IMG/VR virus record: IMGVR_UViG_3300047177_000012
Location: 1-28,057 of that record
Length of the DNA: 28,057 bases
Source of the DNA: a virus
Strand: one strand, 5' to 3'
Numbering within the stretch: position 1 is the first letter of the stretch; the number at the start of each line of letters is the position of its first letter. The position numbers were made by a program, and so were the translations under genes. The notes below the pieces were generated by a model. It did no database searches. It saw only the letters and a list, made by a program, of their open reading frames with translations, and had not been told where the DNA came from. This document shows positions 13,911 to 22,038 of the stretch, piece after piece.

Positions 13911-14936
13911 ATGCAACGGCCAACCATAGCAACCAAGTCACCAGCACCACTAGCAGCGCAAGTGCCGGAATCCAGTGTAGTCCATCACACAAGCGGGAGC
14001 TTAATGCTTGACCTTGTGCTGGGCGGTGGTTGGGGTGAGGGGCGAATCGTCAACGTGGTTGGTGACTCATCCAGCGGCAAAACGCTGCTGGCCGTGGAGG
14101 CGTGCGCGAACTTTGCCCGCAAAGCGCCGCTGGAGAATATCCGGTATCGAGAAGCAGAATCCGCGTTTGATGAGAACTACGCAGCGCAAATCGGTTGGCC
14201 GACGGGTCTGGAAATTCCGGAGGAGCCGATGGAGACGGTGGAGCAGTTCTACACCGACCTTGAGGCTTGGTTGGACAAGCGCGACGGAATAACCCCGTGC
14301 CTGTATGTGCTGGACAGCCTGGACGCGCTGTCGGACGCCGCTGAGCTTGATATGGACTTTGACGAAAAGACCTACGGTGCAAGCAAACCCAAGCAGCTAT
14401 CCAAGATGTTCCGCTTGCTTGTGCGCAAGATCGAAGACAAGCGCTGCACACTAATGATCATCTCGCAAATACGCGACAAGATCGGGGTTGTGTTTGGTGA
14501 AAAGCACAGCCGCAGCGGTGGACGCGCGCTTCAGTTCTACTGCTCGCAAGTGCTGTGGCTGGCTGAAATCAGCAAAATTAAGAAGACTGTGCTGGGCACA
14601 CAGAAGACCGGCATCGAGCGTGTAATCGGCACACACGTCTTGGCTAAAACCAAGAAGAATAAGATTGGTATTCCGCACCGTGAATGCGAGCTAACCATCA
14701 TCTTCAGCTACGGCATCGACGACGAGGAAACTATGCTGGGCTGGCTAAACAAGAACAACGGGGGGTCGCTACTGGACAGCACAATTTCACAACTACGTGC
14801 AACTCTTAGTGCGGCCCGCCAGGCGCGTGACTACGGGCGGATTGACGCTATCCGCGACTTGCTGCGGGAAGCGTGCATCACGCATTGGGCAACAATCGAG
14901 GAAGCCCTGGCTCCCACCATTCAGAAGTATAGGTGA
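13911..14936 (+). CDS. RecA/UvsX-type recombinase, 341 aa
   Basis: This ATP-dependent strand-exchange protein should drive recombination and recombination-dependent replication. Walker A is GDSSSGKT at residues 51-58. The catalytic Glu lies in the YREAESAFD block that follows. Walker B is LYVLDSLDAL, and the DNA-binding loop 2 region appears as SQIRDKIGVVFGEKHSRSGG. The length is like bacterial RecA and phage UvsX. ATG 13911 is preferred; a TTG/ATG-type start at 13854 would overlap the upstream gene by 38 bases. The GTG or ATG of the next gene overlaps or follows its stop. SSB, this protein and the SbcCD-like pair lie together as a recombination module. Confidence 0.88.
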   Translation: MQRPTIATKSPAPLAAQVPESSVVHHTSGSLMLDLVLGGGWGEGRIVNVVGDSSSGKTLLAVEACANFARKAPLENIRYREAESAFDENYAAQIGWPTGLEIPEEPMETVEQFYTDLEAWLDKRDGITPCLYVLDSLDALSDAAELDMDFDEKTYGASKPKQLSKMFRLLVRKIEDKRCTLMIISQIRDKIGVVFGEKHSRSGGRALQFYCSQVLWLAEISKIKKTVLGTQKTGIERVIGTHVLAKTKKNKIGIPHRECELTIIFSYGIDDEETMLGWLNKNNGGSLLDSTISQLRATLSAARQARDYGRIDAIRDLLREACITHWATIEEALAPTIQKYR

Positions 14937-14941
14937 CAGCA

Positions 14942-15229
14942 ATGAAGACCAAGACTTCACTTGTGCTCGGTCTGGTGTTGTGTTCCCACATAGCGCACGC
15001 CCAGCAGATGTGTGCCTTCATTAAGTCCATGTTTGACGGCCTACATGCGGACTACCACGAAAGCGTAGTGTGGATGGGCAACGGAAAACATGGCGTCCAA
15101 GTCTACATGACGCAAGCAACCGACGGCAAAACGTGGTCTGTTCTTTACACGGACCCGGCCTCCGGCACCGCCTGCATGCTGGCCTCTGGCAAACAAGGCC
15201 AATTCGTCGACACGCGCAAGCAGAAGTGA
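14942..15229 (+). CDS. Small exported protein with signal peptide, 95 aa
   Basis: The N-terminus is a textbook Sec signal: basic MKTKT, a hydrophobic core (SLVLGLVLCSHI), then AHA before QQ, with cleavage expected near residue 20. The mature part of about 75 residues has strands with aromatic and Thr residues (ESVVWMGNGKHGVQVYMTQ, then WSVLYTDPASG) and two cysteines well placed for one disulfide. It should act in the periplasm. The family is not recognised. AGGTGA at 14930-14935 supports ATG 14942; GTG 14933 is a less likely start. An exported protein in the middle of a recombination operon is unexpected. Confidence 0.7.
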   Translation: MKTKTSLVLGLVLCSHIAHAQQMCAFIKSMFDGLHADYHESVVWMGNGKHGVQVYMTQATDGKTWSVLYTDPASGTACMLASGKQGQFVDTRKQK

Positions 15230-15230
15230 G

Positions 15231-15794
15231 ATGCGCAAGGGCGGGGGGCAACACAAGGGCGCTGCGTTTGAACGCAAGGTCGGCCAGCAGTTATCTCTTT
15301 GGCTGACTGAGGGAGCGCGCGCCGACTTATTCTCGCGTAACGTCCTGTCGGGTGGACGCTTCACGCTGGCGGTCAAAAACGGCGTGGAGACCTCCACACC
15401 AGGCGACCTTATGGCCGCACACCCGCTGGCGTTTGAGTTCTTATCGCGTTTTATGGTTGAGTGCAAACACTACAAGGATTTGCAAATCCTTCAGTTCCTG
15501 CTTGACCGCCGCAACGGCACATCATTCCTATCCAAGGTGATCGACAAGGCCGGGCGCGAGGCCAAACACAGCGGCTTGATCCCGATGGTGATTGCGCAGC
15601 AAAATCAACTGACGTCGCCGCTGGTGTTTCTACCAATGAGCGCCGGCGTGCATGTGCTGTCCGCGCGCCAGCCGACCGGGGTGGTAGTCTACCACAAGCT
15701 GCATCGGGACACGGTGCTGGTCCTGCGCCTGGACGCGCTGTGCATGTATATCCGAGCCAAGGATCTGCTAACGCTTGTGGGAGCACGGTTGTGA
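15231..15794 (+). CDS. PD-(D/E)XK family endonuclease, 187 aa
   Basis: The catalytic pattern can be placed: E14 in the first helix (GAAFERKVG), D59 in STPGDLMA, and E77-C-K79 in FMVECKHYKD. This is the order of a PD-(D/E)XK nuclease. The SGGRF strand before the Asp and the hydrophobic strands after the ECK motif (LIPMVIAQQN, GVVVYHKL) complete the fold. It may be a Holliday-junction or replication-intermediate nuclease, given its position directly before the gp47/gp46-like genes. Restriction-like defence is a less likely alternative. The ATG follows the previous stop by one base; the end overlaps the next GTG. Confidence 0.7.
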   Translation: MRKGGGQHKGAAFERKVGQQLSLWLTEGARADLFSRNVLSGGRFTLAVKNGVETSTPGDLMAAHPLAFEFLSRFMVECKHYKDLQILQFLLDRRNGTSFLSKVIDKAGREAKHSGLIPMVIAQQNQLTSPLVFLPMSAGVHVLSARQPTGVVVYHKLHRDTVLVLRLDALCMYIRAKDLLTLVGARL

Positions 15795-16780
15795 TTTTGA
15801 CAGCGGATTGGCACCTGACGGACAACCCGGCTGACGAATACCGTTGGGATGTGTTTGATCGATTGCACGAAATCATCGACCTAACAGGTCACAAACACAT
15901 CGTCATTCTCGGAGACATCACTGACCGCAAGGACAAGCATTCGGCTAGACTGGTCAACCGGCTTATCTCAAAGCTGGAAGACCTATGCTATGACAACGGC
16001 CAGGTGACTATCCTTATGGGCAACCATGACATGCCGCTCAACGGACCCCCGTTCTGGCAAATGCTAACTGCTCTTGAGGCCAAAATCAGCTTCCACACTG
16101 AGCCCTGTCACATTGAGGACATCCTGTTTCTTCCCTACACACACGAACCCGGCCTAGCGTGGTCCAAACTAAACTGGAATAACTTGCGGGTTGTGTTCAT
16201 GCACCAAACAGTGACAGGTGCCAAGGTCGGGCACCACGCGCTGACGGACCATCGCGGGGTGCCCGAGTTCCCTGCTAGTGTGCGGGTTTATTCTGGTGAT
16301 ATCCACACACCGCAAACTGTGCGCGGTGTGACGTATGTTGGTGCCCCACATCCAATCAAGTTTGGTGATGACTACGAATGTCGTATTCTGACACTTGACC
16401 AGAACTACAACGTCGACGATGAGTTTATTCTGGACCCGCCGCGTAAACAAATCCTAACCGTGCGTTCCCTGACAGAATTGCAGCGTCAGCCGGTGAAGCC
16501 AGGCGACCAGTTGCGCATTCGCTGCACACCCACTTCGGGCAGCGCAGAGCAATGGTTGCTGGATCAAGAAAAGCTGGCTGCGTGGGTTCGGGAACGCGGC
16601 GCGACCGTAGTATCCGTGGAAGTAGACCTTTTGACACCGGACAGCAGCGTTGCCGAGTTCACGGGTGGTGATGACCCCTACAGTGTGTTGACCCGCTGGG
16701 CTGCGTCCGAAACTATCGGCGAGGACTTGCGCATCACCGGCCAATCATTGCTAGACGAAGAACTGCGTGAGTCCCGCTAA
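15791..16780 (+). CDS. SbcD/Mre11/gp47-like nuclease subunit, 329 aa
   Basis: This calcineurin-like metallophosphoesterase forms a nuclease complex with the ATPase encoded next. The metal-binding motifs are in order: D6-x-H8 in TADWHL, GDITDR at 41-46, GNHD at 77-80, a later MHQTVTG block, and SGDIHTPQ. The C-terminal part provides the capping domain. The complex processes double-strand ends to start recombination, as T4 gp46/gp47 do. GTG 15791 overlaps the previous TGA and has GGGAG upstream; ATG 15740 lies inside the preceding gene. The stop shares one base with the next ATG. Confidence 0.88.
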   Translation: MILTADWHLTDNPADEYRWDVFDRLHEIIDLTGHKHIVILGDITDRKDKHSARLVNRLISKLEDLCYDNGQVTILMGNHDMPLNGPPFWQMLTALEAKISFHTEPCHIEDILFLPYTHEPGLAWSKLNWNNLRVVFMHQTVTGAKVGHHALTDHRGVPEFPASVRVYSGDIHTPQTVRGVTYVGAPHPIKFGDDYECRILTLDQNYNVDDEFILDPPRKQILTVRSLTELQRQPVKPGDQLRIRCTPTSGSAEQWLLDQEKLAAWVRERGATVVSVEVDLLTPDSSVAEFTGGDDPYSVLTRWAASETIGEDLRITGQSLLDEELRESR

Positions 16781-18588
16781 TGCAACGCATTACGTTGGAT
16801 CAATTACTGATCGAAGGCTTTAAGTGTTTTCGCGACAAGACTATCGTTCAATTCCCCGATAAGGGTGGCTTCTATTTTCTAACGGGTAACAACGGCCCGG
16901 AGCCGCGACTAGGCGCTAACGGTGCCGGTAAATCGAGTCTGTGGGACGCGTTGTGCTGGTGCTGGTATGGGGTTTCGGTGCGGGGCAACAAAGCCTCCGA
17001 GATCACTTCATGGGGTGTCAAGCGCGCACACGTTGCTAACGACTTCACGATCGGTGATACGCGACATCGCGTGGAACGCTGGGGTTCACCAGACCGCTTA
17101 GTGCTGGATGGCGTTGTCATAGCGCAGCCAGCGTTGGACACCGTGCTGGGCTTGTCCAGACAGCGATTCTTGCATTCTGTGTTGTTTGGTCAGGGTGCGC
17201 CGCTATTCCTCGACCTCACGGTTCCGCAGCGCGGCGACTTGCTGGACGAGGTGCTGGACCTCGGTTTGTGGATGCGCCTGTCCAAGCGCGCCAGCACGCG
17301 CGTCGCGACAATGGAAAAAGCGCTAATCGAACACCGCAAGGAAATCGCTTACAACGAGGGACGTTTGCGTGGTCTGCCGGACGAGAACTTGTTGCGCCAG
17401 CAGGAAGCTAACTGGAACGCGGATAACGACGCGAACCTGACCAACATAGCAAATCAGATCGAGAAACTCGAAGCTGCTGTTGACGTGTTGGACAAACGCG
17501 TCACACACCTGGCGGGCCAGCGTGCAAAGCTGCCCAACATCGACGCGACAAACGCCACCATGCGCGGACTTGATACTGCGCTATCGGACAAGCGCGTTGA
17601 GATTACGCGGATCACTGATGCGCGACAGCGCGACAACGCGCTGGTTGCATTCTACAGATCACACAAGGATTGTCCTACATGCAAGCAAGGATTGAGCGAG
17701 GACTTTATCGCTAGTCAGATACACACACTTGAGCGTGACGTTGCTGGTGCGTCCGTGGACCTGGACGCGCTACACGACCAGTTCGAAACCATCATGGCCA
17801 AGCGGGAGCGGCTGCGCACGGAACTGGACGAGCAAATCATCAAGCTCCGCACCGTAGACAACGAACTGACGGAAGCCACCACGGCACGCAATCTACAAGC
17901 CCGCGCGCTGGACACGCTAACGGCCGAGCTGGACCGCCTGCTAACCCCCGTCAAAAACCCGTTTTCAGAGGCGCTGGCACGGCTGGCCGACCAGCGGCGG
18001 GGTGTAGCAGCGACTCAACAGCAAACCGCCCTGGCGATAGCGGATTTAACTGTTGAGCTGGACCGCACGAAATACTGGCAGGAAGGGTTCAAACGCGTTC
18101 GGTTGTTTCAAATCAAGTCAGCACTATCCATGCTTGAGCTGGAGACCGCGAACGCAGCCTCGGCCCTTGGGCTGCCTGGCTGGCGCATCAGCTACGTCAC
18201 GGAGATTGAGACCAAGTCCGGCACCATGCGGCCAGGTGTGCGGGTGCAAGTTACGTCACCCACCGTATCCGCACCGTGGGAAGTGTGGTCGGGTGGTGAG
18301 GGCCAGCGTATTCGTCTGGCCGTGCAACTCGGTATAGCGGCAATGGTGCAGCGTATGTGCGGGATAACATTCGGGTTTGAGGTTTGGGACGAACCTTCCA
18401 ATTGGCTGTCGCCGGAGGGGATAGACGATCTACTGGAATGCCTACGCTGGCGGGCGGATGCGACGGGGCGCGCCGTATGGTTGCTAGACCACCGCGCGTT
18501 GTCCTTCGGTGGCTTCGACGAGGTGTGGCTGGCGGACAAGACCAGTGAGGGCACCACCATCGAACTGATACAGGAGAACACCCGTTGA
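16780..18588 (+). CDS. SbcC/Rad50/gp46-like SMC-type ATPase, 602 aa
   Basis: The protein has a split ABC ATPase with Walker A GANGAGKSS (about 45-53), an internal coiled coil (about 165-460), a zinc hook C298-x2-C301 (CPTCKQGL), the ABC signature WSGGEGQRIRLA (near 503) and a Walker B-like VWDEPSNWL (near 537). It works with the SbcD-like subunit to hold and process DNA ends. The coiled coil is short compared with cellular SbcC but normal for a phage gp46. The ending TGA overlaps the TTG start of the next helicase. Confidence 0.9.
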   Translation: MQRITLDQLLIEGFKCFRDKTIVQFPDKGGFYFLTGNNGPEPRLGANGAGKSSLWDALCWCWYGVSVRGNKASEITSWGVKRAHVANDFTIGDTRHRVERWGSPDRLVLDGVVIAQPALDTVLGLSRQRFLHSVLFGQGAPLFLDLTVPQRGDLLDEVLDLGLWMRLSKRASTRVATMEKALIEHRKEIAYNEGRLRGLPDENLLRQQEANWNADNDANLTNIANQIEKLEAAVDVLDKRVTHLAGQRAKLPNIDATNATMRGLDTALSDKRVEITRITDARQRDNALVAFYRSHKDCPTCKQGLSEDFIASQIHTLERDVAGASVDLDALHDQFETIMAKRERLRTELDEQIIKLRTVDNELTEATTARNLQARALDTLTAELDRLLTPVKNPFSEALARLADQRRGVAATQQQTALAIADLTVELDRTKYWQEGFKRVRLFQIKSALSMLELETANAASALGLPGWRISYVTEIETKSGTMRPGVRVQVTSPTVSAPWEVWSGGEGQRIRLAVQLGIAAMVQRMCGITFGFEVWDEPSNWLSPEGIDDLLECLRWRADATGRAVWLLDHRALSFGGFDEVWLADKTSEGTTIELIQENTR

Positions 18589-19952
18589 TCCCCTATGAGC
18601 AGTTCCTCACCAACAAGCACATCCGCGCCACGCCAGTGAGCATAACCAACCCGCTGCGCATAGACGCACCCTTGTTCGATTTCCAACGCGCGGCAGTTGA
18701 GTATTGCTTGCATGTCGGGAGGTGCGCGCTGTTCCTCGATACCGGGTTGGGTAAGTCGATCTGCGAACTGGAGTTCGCACGGCAGTGCATCCACGCCACG
18801 GGTAAACCCGCGTTGATCCTAACCCCTCTGGCCATCGCAGCGCAGATGGTAGGGGAGGCGCGCAAGTTCGGTTACGCTGCGCGCATCATACGCAAGCAAG
18901 TAGACGCGGGCGCGTTCATCAACGTGTGCAACTATGACATGGCAGAGCACCTAGACTTTCGCGCCTACGGGTGCCTGATCCTGGATGAGTCCTCGATACT
19001 CAAGAACCACGCGGGGGCTACGGCGCGCGCCCTTGTCGATATGGGTGCGAATATCCCCTACCGGCTATGCGCGTCTGCCACGCCCGCGCCCAACGATCAC
19101 ACCGAGCTAGGGATGCACGCCGAGTTCCTAGGCTTGCTACGGTCTGATGAGATGCTGGCGCGGTGGTTTATGAATGACCGCGAGAATACAAAAGAGTGGC
19201 GTCTCAAGGGACACGCCGTCAAGCCCTTTTGGGAGTGGGTCGCGTCATGGGCTGTAATGGCGGAAAAGCCTAGTGACCTAGGGGACTACTCGGACACGCG
19301 CTACGAATTGCCCGCGTTGGATATCCGCGAGCACATAGTGAACCACGTGGTAGACGCCGCGCCCGGTGCGAGTGGTTTCTTCAGCGTGGTCTCCGCTACC
19401 AATCTACATGGCGTAAAGCGCAGCACGGCGGCGGGACGCGCCGATCTGGTGCAAACCATCGTGCAGGCGGAACCTGATGAGGCGTGGGCTATCTGGTGCG
19501 ATACAGATTACGAGGCGGATGAGTTATGCCGGCGCTTACCCGGTGCGTTGGACTTGCGGGGCAGCCAAAGCCCCGCACAGAAGGAGGCGTCACTGCTGGC
19601 ATTCTCCACGGGTGCTAACAAGCGGATCATAACCAAGCCCAGCCTATCAGGCTTTGGTCTCAACTGGCAGCACTGCGCGCGCACCGTGTTCGTAGGGCGC
19701 TCGTTCTCGTATGAAACATGGTATCAAGCTGTGCGGCGCTTTTGGCGGTTTGGCCAGGCGCGCACGGTGGTTGTGCATCTGATCTTCGCGGACGGCGAGC
19801 GGCACATCGATGCGATCCTCGGTAACAAGTCGGAGAAGCACGCCAGCATGAAACTTGAGATGCGCGCCGCTACCAAGCGGGCGATGCGTATAGCTGACCA
19901 AGGCACAATTTACAGACCAACGAAAGCAGGGGACTTACCGGCATGGCTGTAG
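18585..19952 (+). CDS. SNF2-type DNA translocase/helicase, 455 aa
   Basis: Superfamily 2 motifs are in order: Walker A as DTGLGKSI near residue 55, an ILTPLA motif, the DExx box as LDESSILKN, the SATPAPND motif III, and a motif VI of the form YQAVRRFWRFGQ. This is the compact SNF2-like family found in phages. The start is TTG 18585, overlapping the previous TGA (TTGA), with AGGAG at 18572-18576. An initiator TTG is unusual but no ATG lies nearby. The gene overlaps the following DNA methyltransferase by 10 bases, so the two are tightly coupled and may act together on DNA. A second SNF2-like gene lies at 23425-24981. Confidence 0.85.
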   Translation: MIPYEQFLTNKHIRATPVSITNPLRIDAPLFDFQRAAVEYCLHVGRCALFLDTGLGKSICELEFARQCIHATGKPALILTPLAIAAQMVGEARKFGYAARIIRKQVDAGAFINVCNYDMAEHLDFRAYGCLILDESSILKNHAGATARALVDMGANIPYRLCASATPAPNDHTELGMHAEFLGLLRSDEMLARWFMNDRENTKEWRLKGHAVKPFWEWVASWAVMAEKPSDLGDYSDTRYELPALDIREHIVNHVVDAAPGASGFFSVVSATNLHGVKRSTAAGRADLVQTIVQAEPDEAWAIWCDTDYEADELCRRLPGALDLRGSQSPAQKEASLLAFSTGANKRIITKPSLSGFGLNWQHCARTVFVGRSFSYETWYQAVRRFWRFGQARTVVVHLIFADGERHIDAILGNKSEKHASMKLEMRAATKRAMRIADQGTIYRPTKAGDLPAWL

Positions 19953-20884
19953 AATGCTTGGACCAATCACTCACTAAGGATTACGCCCTCTACCAGGGCG
20001 ATTGCGTGTCAGTGCTGCGCCAGCTACCCGCCGGTTGCGTCGACTTCTCGATCTACTCCCCTCCCTTCGCTAACCTGTTCATCTATTCGGACAGCATGGC
20101 AGACATGGGCAACGCCACGTCGGATAGCGAGTTCTTCGATCATTATGGGTATCTCGTGGCTGAGCTCACGCGGTTGCTCCGCCCCGGCCGCTTGATCGCG
20201 GTTCATTGCTCCGACTTGCCTTACGTCAAGTGGCGGGACGGTCGCATCGGTATCAAGGATTTCAGTGGTATGCTGATCCGCGCGCACGAAGCGCATGGGC
20301 ATACCCTGCATTCCCGTGTAACGCTTTGGAAGTCGCCGGTCACAGAGATGCAGCGCAACAAATCCATCGGATTGCTCTACAAGCAACTTCGCAAGGATAG
20401 CATCAAAAGCCGGCAAGGGTTCCCCGACTACCTATTGGTGTTCCGCGTGCCAGGGGAAAACGATAAGCCTGTTACACACACGCCGGAGAGCTTCCCCTTG
20501 GCACAATGGCAGGAGTGGGCGTCCCCCGTATGGACCACTATCGATTGGTACAACACGCTAAACCGGGAGTTGGCGCGCGAGGAGTCAGACGAACGCCACA
20601 TCGCGCCGCTCCAACTAGACCTAATAGAGCGCGCATTGGTCCTATGGTCCACGCGGGGGGATACAGTGCTCTCACCCTTCGCGGGTATAGGGTCCGAGGG
20701 CTACGTCAGCGTCCAACAAAAGCGTAGGTTTATCGGCACAGAACTGAAGCAATCCTACTACCGCGAGGCTTGCAAGTTTCTCGCCCGTGCTGTGACGGCG
20801 GGTAGTGCCGGGTCGCTACTAGACCTCGATACGCAAGCGCCCCCGAAGCTCACGAAGCCAACGCTCAAGAGGACCGCAACATGA
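19943..20884 (+). CDS. DNA methyltransferase, N6-adenine or N4-cytosine type, 313 aa
   Basis: The catalytic motif IV appears early as YSPPF (the S/DPP[F/Y] form of amino-methyltransferases), and the S-adenosylmethionine motif I appears late as SPFAGIGSEGY, an order seen in the beta class. Both SPP[F/Y] and the late FxGxG are clear, but whether the target is adenine N6 or cytosine N4 cannot be told from sequence. There is no restriction endonuclease next to it, so it is probably a stand-alone protective methyltransferase. It overlaps the SNF2-type helicase upstream and the queD ATG downstream. It may add a second DNA modification to the deazaguanine expected from DpdA. Confidence 0.88.
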   Translation: MAVECLDQSLTKDYALYQGDCVSVLRQLPAGCVDFSIYSPPFANLFIYSDSMADMGNATSDSEFFDHYGYLVAELTRLLRPGRLIAVHCSDLPYVKWRDGRIGIKDFSGMLIRAHEAHGHTLHSRVTLWKSPVTEMQRNKSIGLLYKQLRKDSIKSRQGFPDYLLVFRVPGENDKPVTHTPESFPLAQWQEWASPVWTTIDWYNTLNRELAREESDERHIAPLQLDLIERALVLWSTRGDTVLSPFAGIGSEGYVSVQQKRRFIGTELKQSYYREACKFLARAVTAGSAGSLLDLDTQAPPKLTKPTLKRTAT

Positions 20885-21345
20885 TCACCGCCGAACGCTA
20901 CCACGACATCTCTTGTGGCCACCGGGTTTACGGGCATGAGAACGCTTGTGCGGGGCTGCATGGCCACAACTACCGGGTAACTTTCACGCTTGGTAGTATC
21001 GCGGGAGACCTGGACACTATTGGTCGCGTAATTGACTTCAGCATCATCAAAAGCAAGCTGTGCATGTGGTTGGAGGACAACTGGGATCACAAGTTCCTCT
21101 TGTGGGAGAAAGATCCGCTCTACGGACGCATGAGCCTGCTGCTGCGCGAGGGCTACCCCGGTGATCCCACGGACCCGCTGACACAGTCCTTGATCGGCGT
21201 GCCGTTCAATCCCACGGCAGAAAACATGGCGAACCACCTGATGTATATCATCGGACCGCAGCAGCTCCTCGGCACGGGTGCTGGGTTGCAATCCGTGCGC
21301 GTGGAGGAAACGCGCAAATGCAGCGCGACCGTAACCAAGTTCTAG
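20881..21345 (+). CDS. queD: 6-carboxytetrahydropterin synthase QueD, 154 aa
   Basis: QueD converts dihydroneopterin triphosphate (from FolE) to 6-carboxytetrahydropterin. The zinc-binding histidines are H14 (CGHRV) and H27 and H29 (LHGHNY), and the catalytic Cys is C23. The DHKFLL block and a final VEETRKCSA segment complete the active site. The protein is about 30 residues longer than the usual 120, the extra lying between DHKFLL and the PTAENMA helix. The ATG overlaps the methyltransferase TGA. It is followed nine bases later by queE, so the two middle steps of the pathway are adjacent. Confidence 0.93.
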   Translation: MITAERYHDISCGHRVYGHENACAGLHGHNYRVTFTLGSIAGDLDTIGRVIDFSIIKSKLCMWLEDNWDHKFLLWEKDPLYGRMSLLLREGYPGDPTDPLTQSLIGVPFNPTAENMANHLMYIIGPQQLLGTGAGLQSVRVEETRKCSATVTKF

Positions 21346-21354
21346 GAGGACACC

Positions 21355-22038
21355 ATGCACGGCAAGAACCTAATAGTAGGTCGGCGCAAGCTCGAGCAGG
21401 GCTACGCGATACACTCCATATTCAAAACCATACAAGGAGAAGGGCCGTGGGCCGGATGGCCGGCGCTGTTCGTGCGGTTTGCTGAGTGCAATCTGCGTTG
21501 CTACTTTTGCGATACGAATTTCGATACAACAGTCATTCTAAGCCTGCAAGAGCTTGTCGCCACCATCTGCGCCAGTCAAGCGAAGCGCGTGGTGCTGACG
21601 GGCGGTGAGCCCATGCTGCAAGCCCTGCCCGAGTTGCTTATGGCAAACACGCAAGCCATCTTCCAAATCGAAACCGCCGGCACCGTCTGGCCGGAGGGTA
21701 TGGAAGACGTTCCTTACGACAAAGCACCTGTGATTGTGTGCTCGCCAAAGACCCCGGCTGTGCATCCGCGTATCGAGGAGCGCGTAGTATTTTGGAAATA
21801 CATCATTCGCGCTGGCGAACTTGGTGACGACGGCCTGCCCAACAAATCAACGCAAATTGTTGGGCAGGCCGCGCGTATATTTCGATCGGAGCGAAAATAC
21901 TCCGTGATCTACGTGCAGCCCTGCGACGAGGACGACCCAACAGCCAACGCAGCTAACTTGCAGGCCGCCGTCACAAGTTCGATGGTCCACGGCTATAGGC
22001 TGTCACTTCAGCTGCACAAGATTGCGGGCCTCCCGTGA
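21355..22038 (+). CDS. queE: 7-carboxy-7-deazaguanine synthase QueE, 227 aa
   Basis: QueE is a radical SAM enzyme that makes 7-carboxy-7-deazaguanine from 6-carboxytetrahydropterin; QueC then makes preQ0. The iron-sulfur motif is C45-x3-C49-x2-C52, preceded by the SIFKTIQGEGPWAG segment typical of QueE. TGGEP and the IETAGT strand follow. The length is normal. AGGAGG just upstream fixes the ATG at 21355. The last bases overlap the GTG start of the DnaB-like helicase. Confidence 0.95.
   Translation: MHGKNLIVGRRKLEQGYAIHSIFKTIQGEGPWAGWPALFVRFAECNLRCYFCDTNFDTTVILSLQELVATICASQAKRVVLTGGEPMLQALPELLMANTQAIFQIETAGTVWPEGMEDVPYDKAPVIVCSPKTPAVHPRIEERVVFWKYIIRAGELGDDGLPNKSTQIVGQAARIFRSERKYSVIYVQPCDEDDPTANAANLQAAVTSSMVHGYRLSLQLHKIAGLP

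Noticed and set aside
18192-18794. Minus-strand open frame of 200 codons
   Set aside because: It lies across the end of the SbcC-like gene and the start of the helicase, both of which have clear motifs.
20758-21360. Minus-strand open frame of 200 codons
   Set aside because: It is the shadow of queD and the methyltransferase end.
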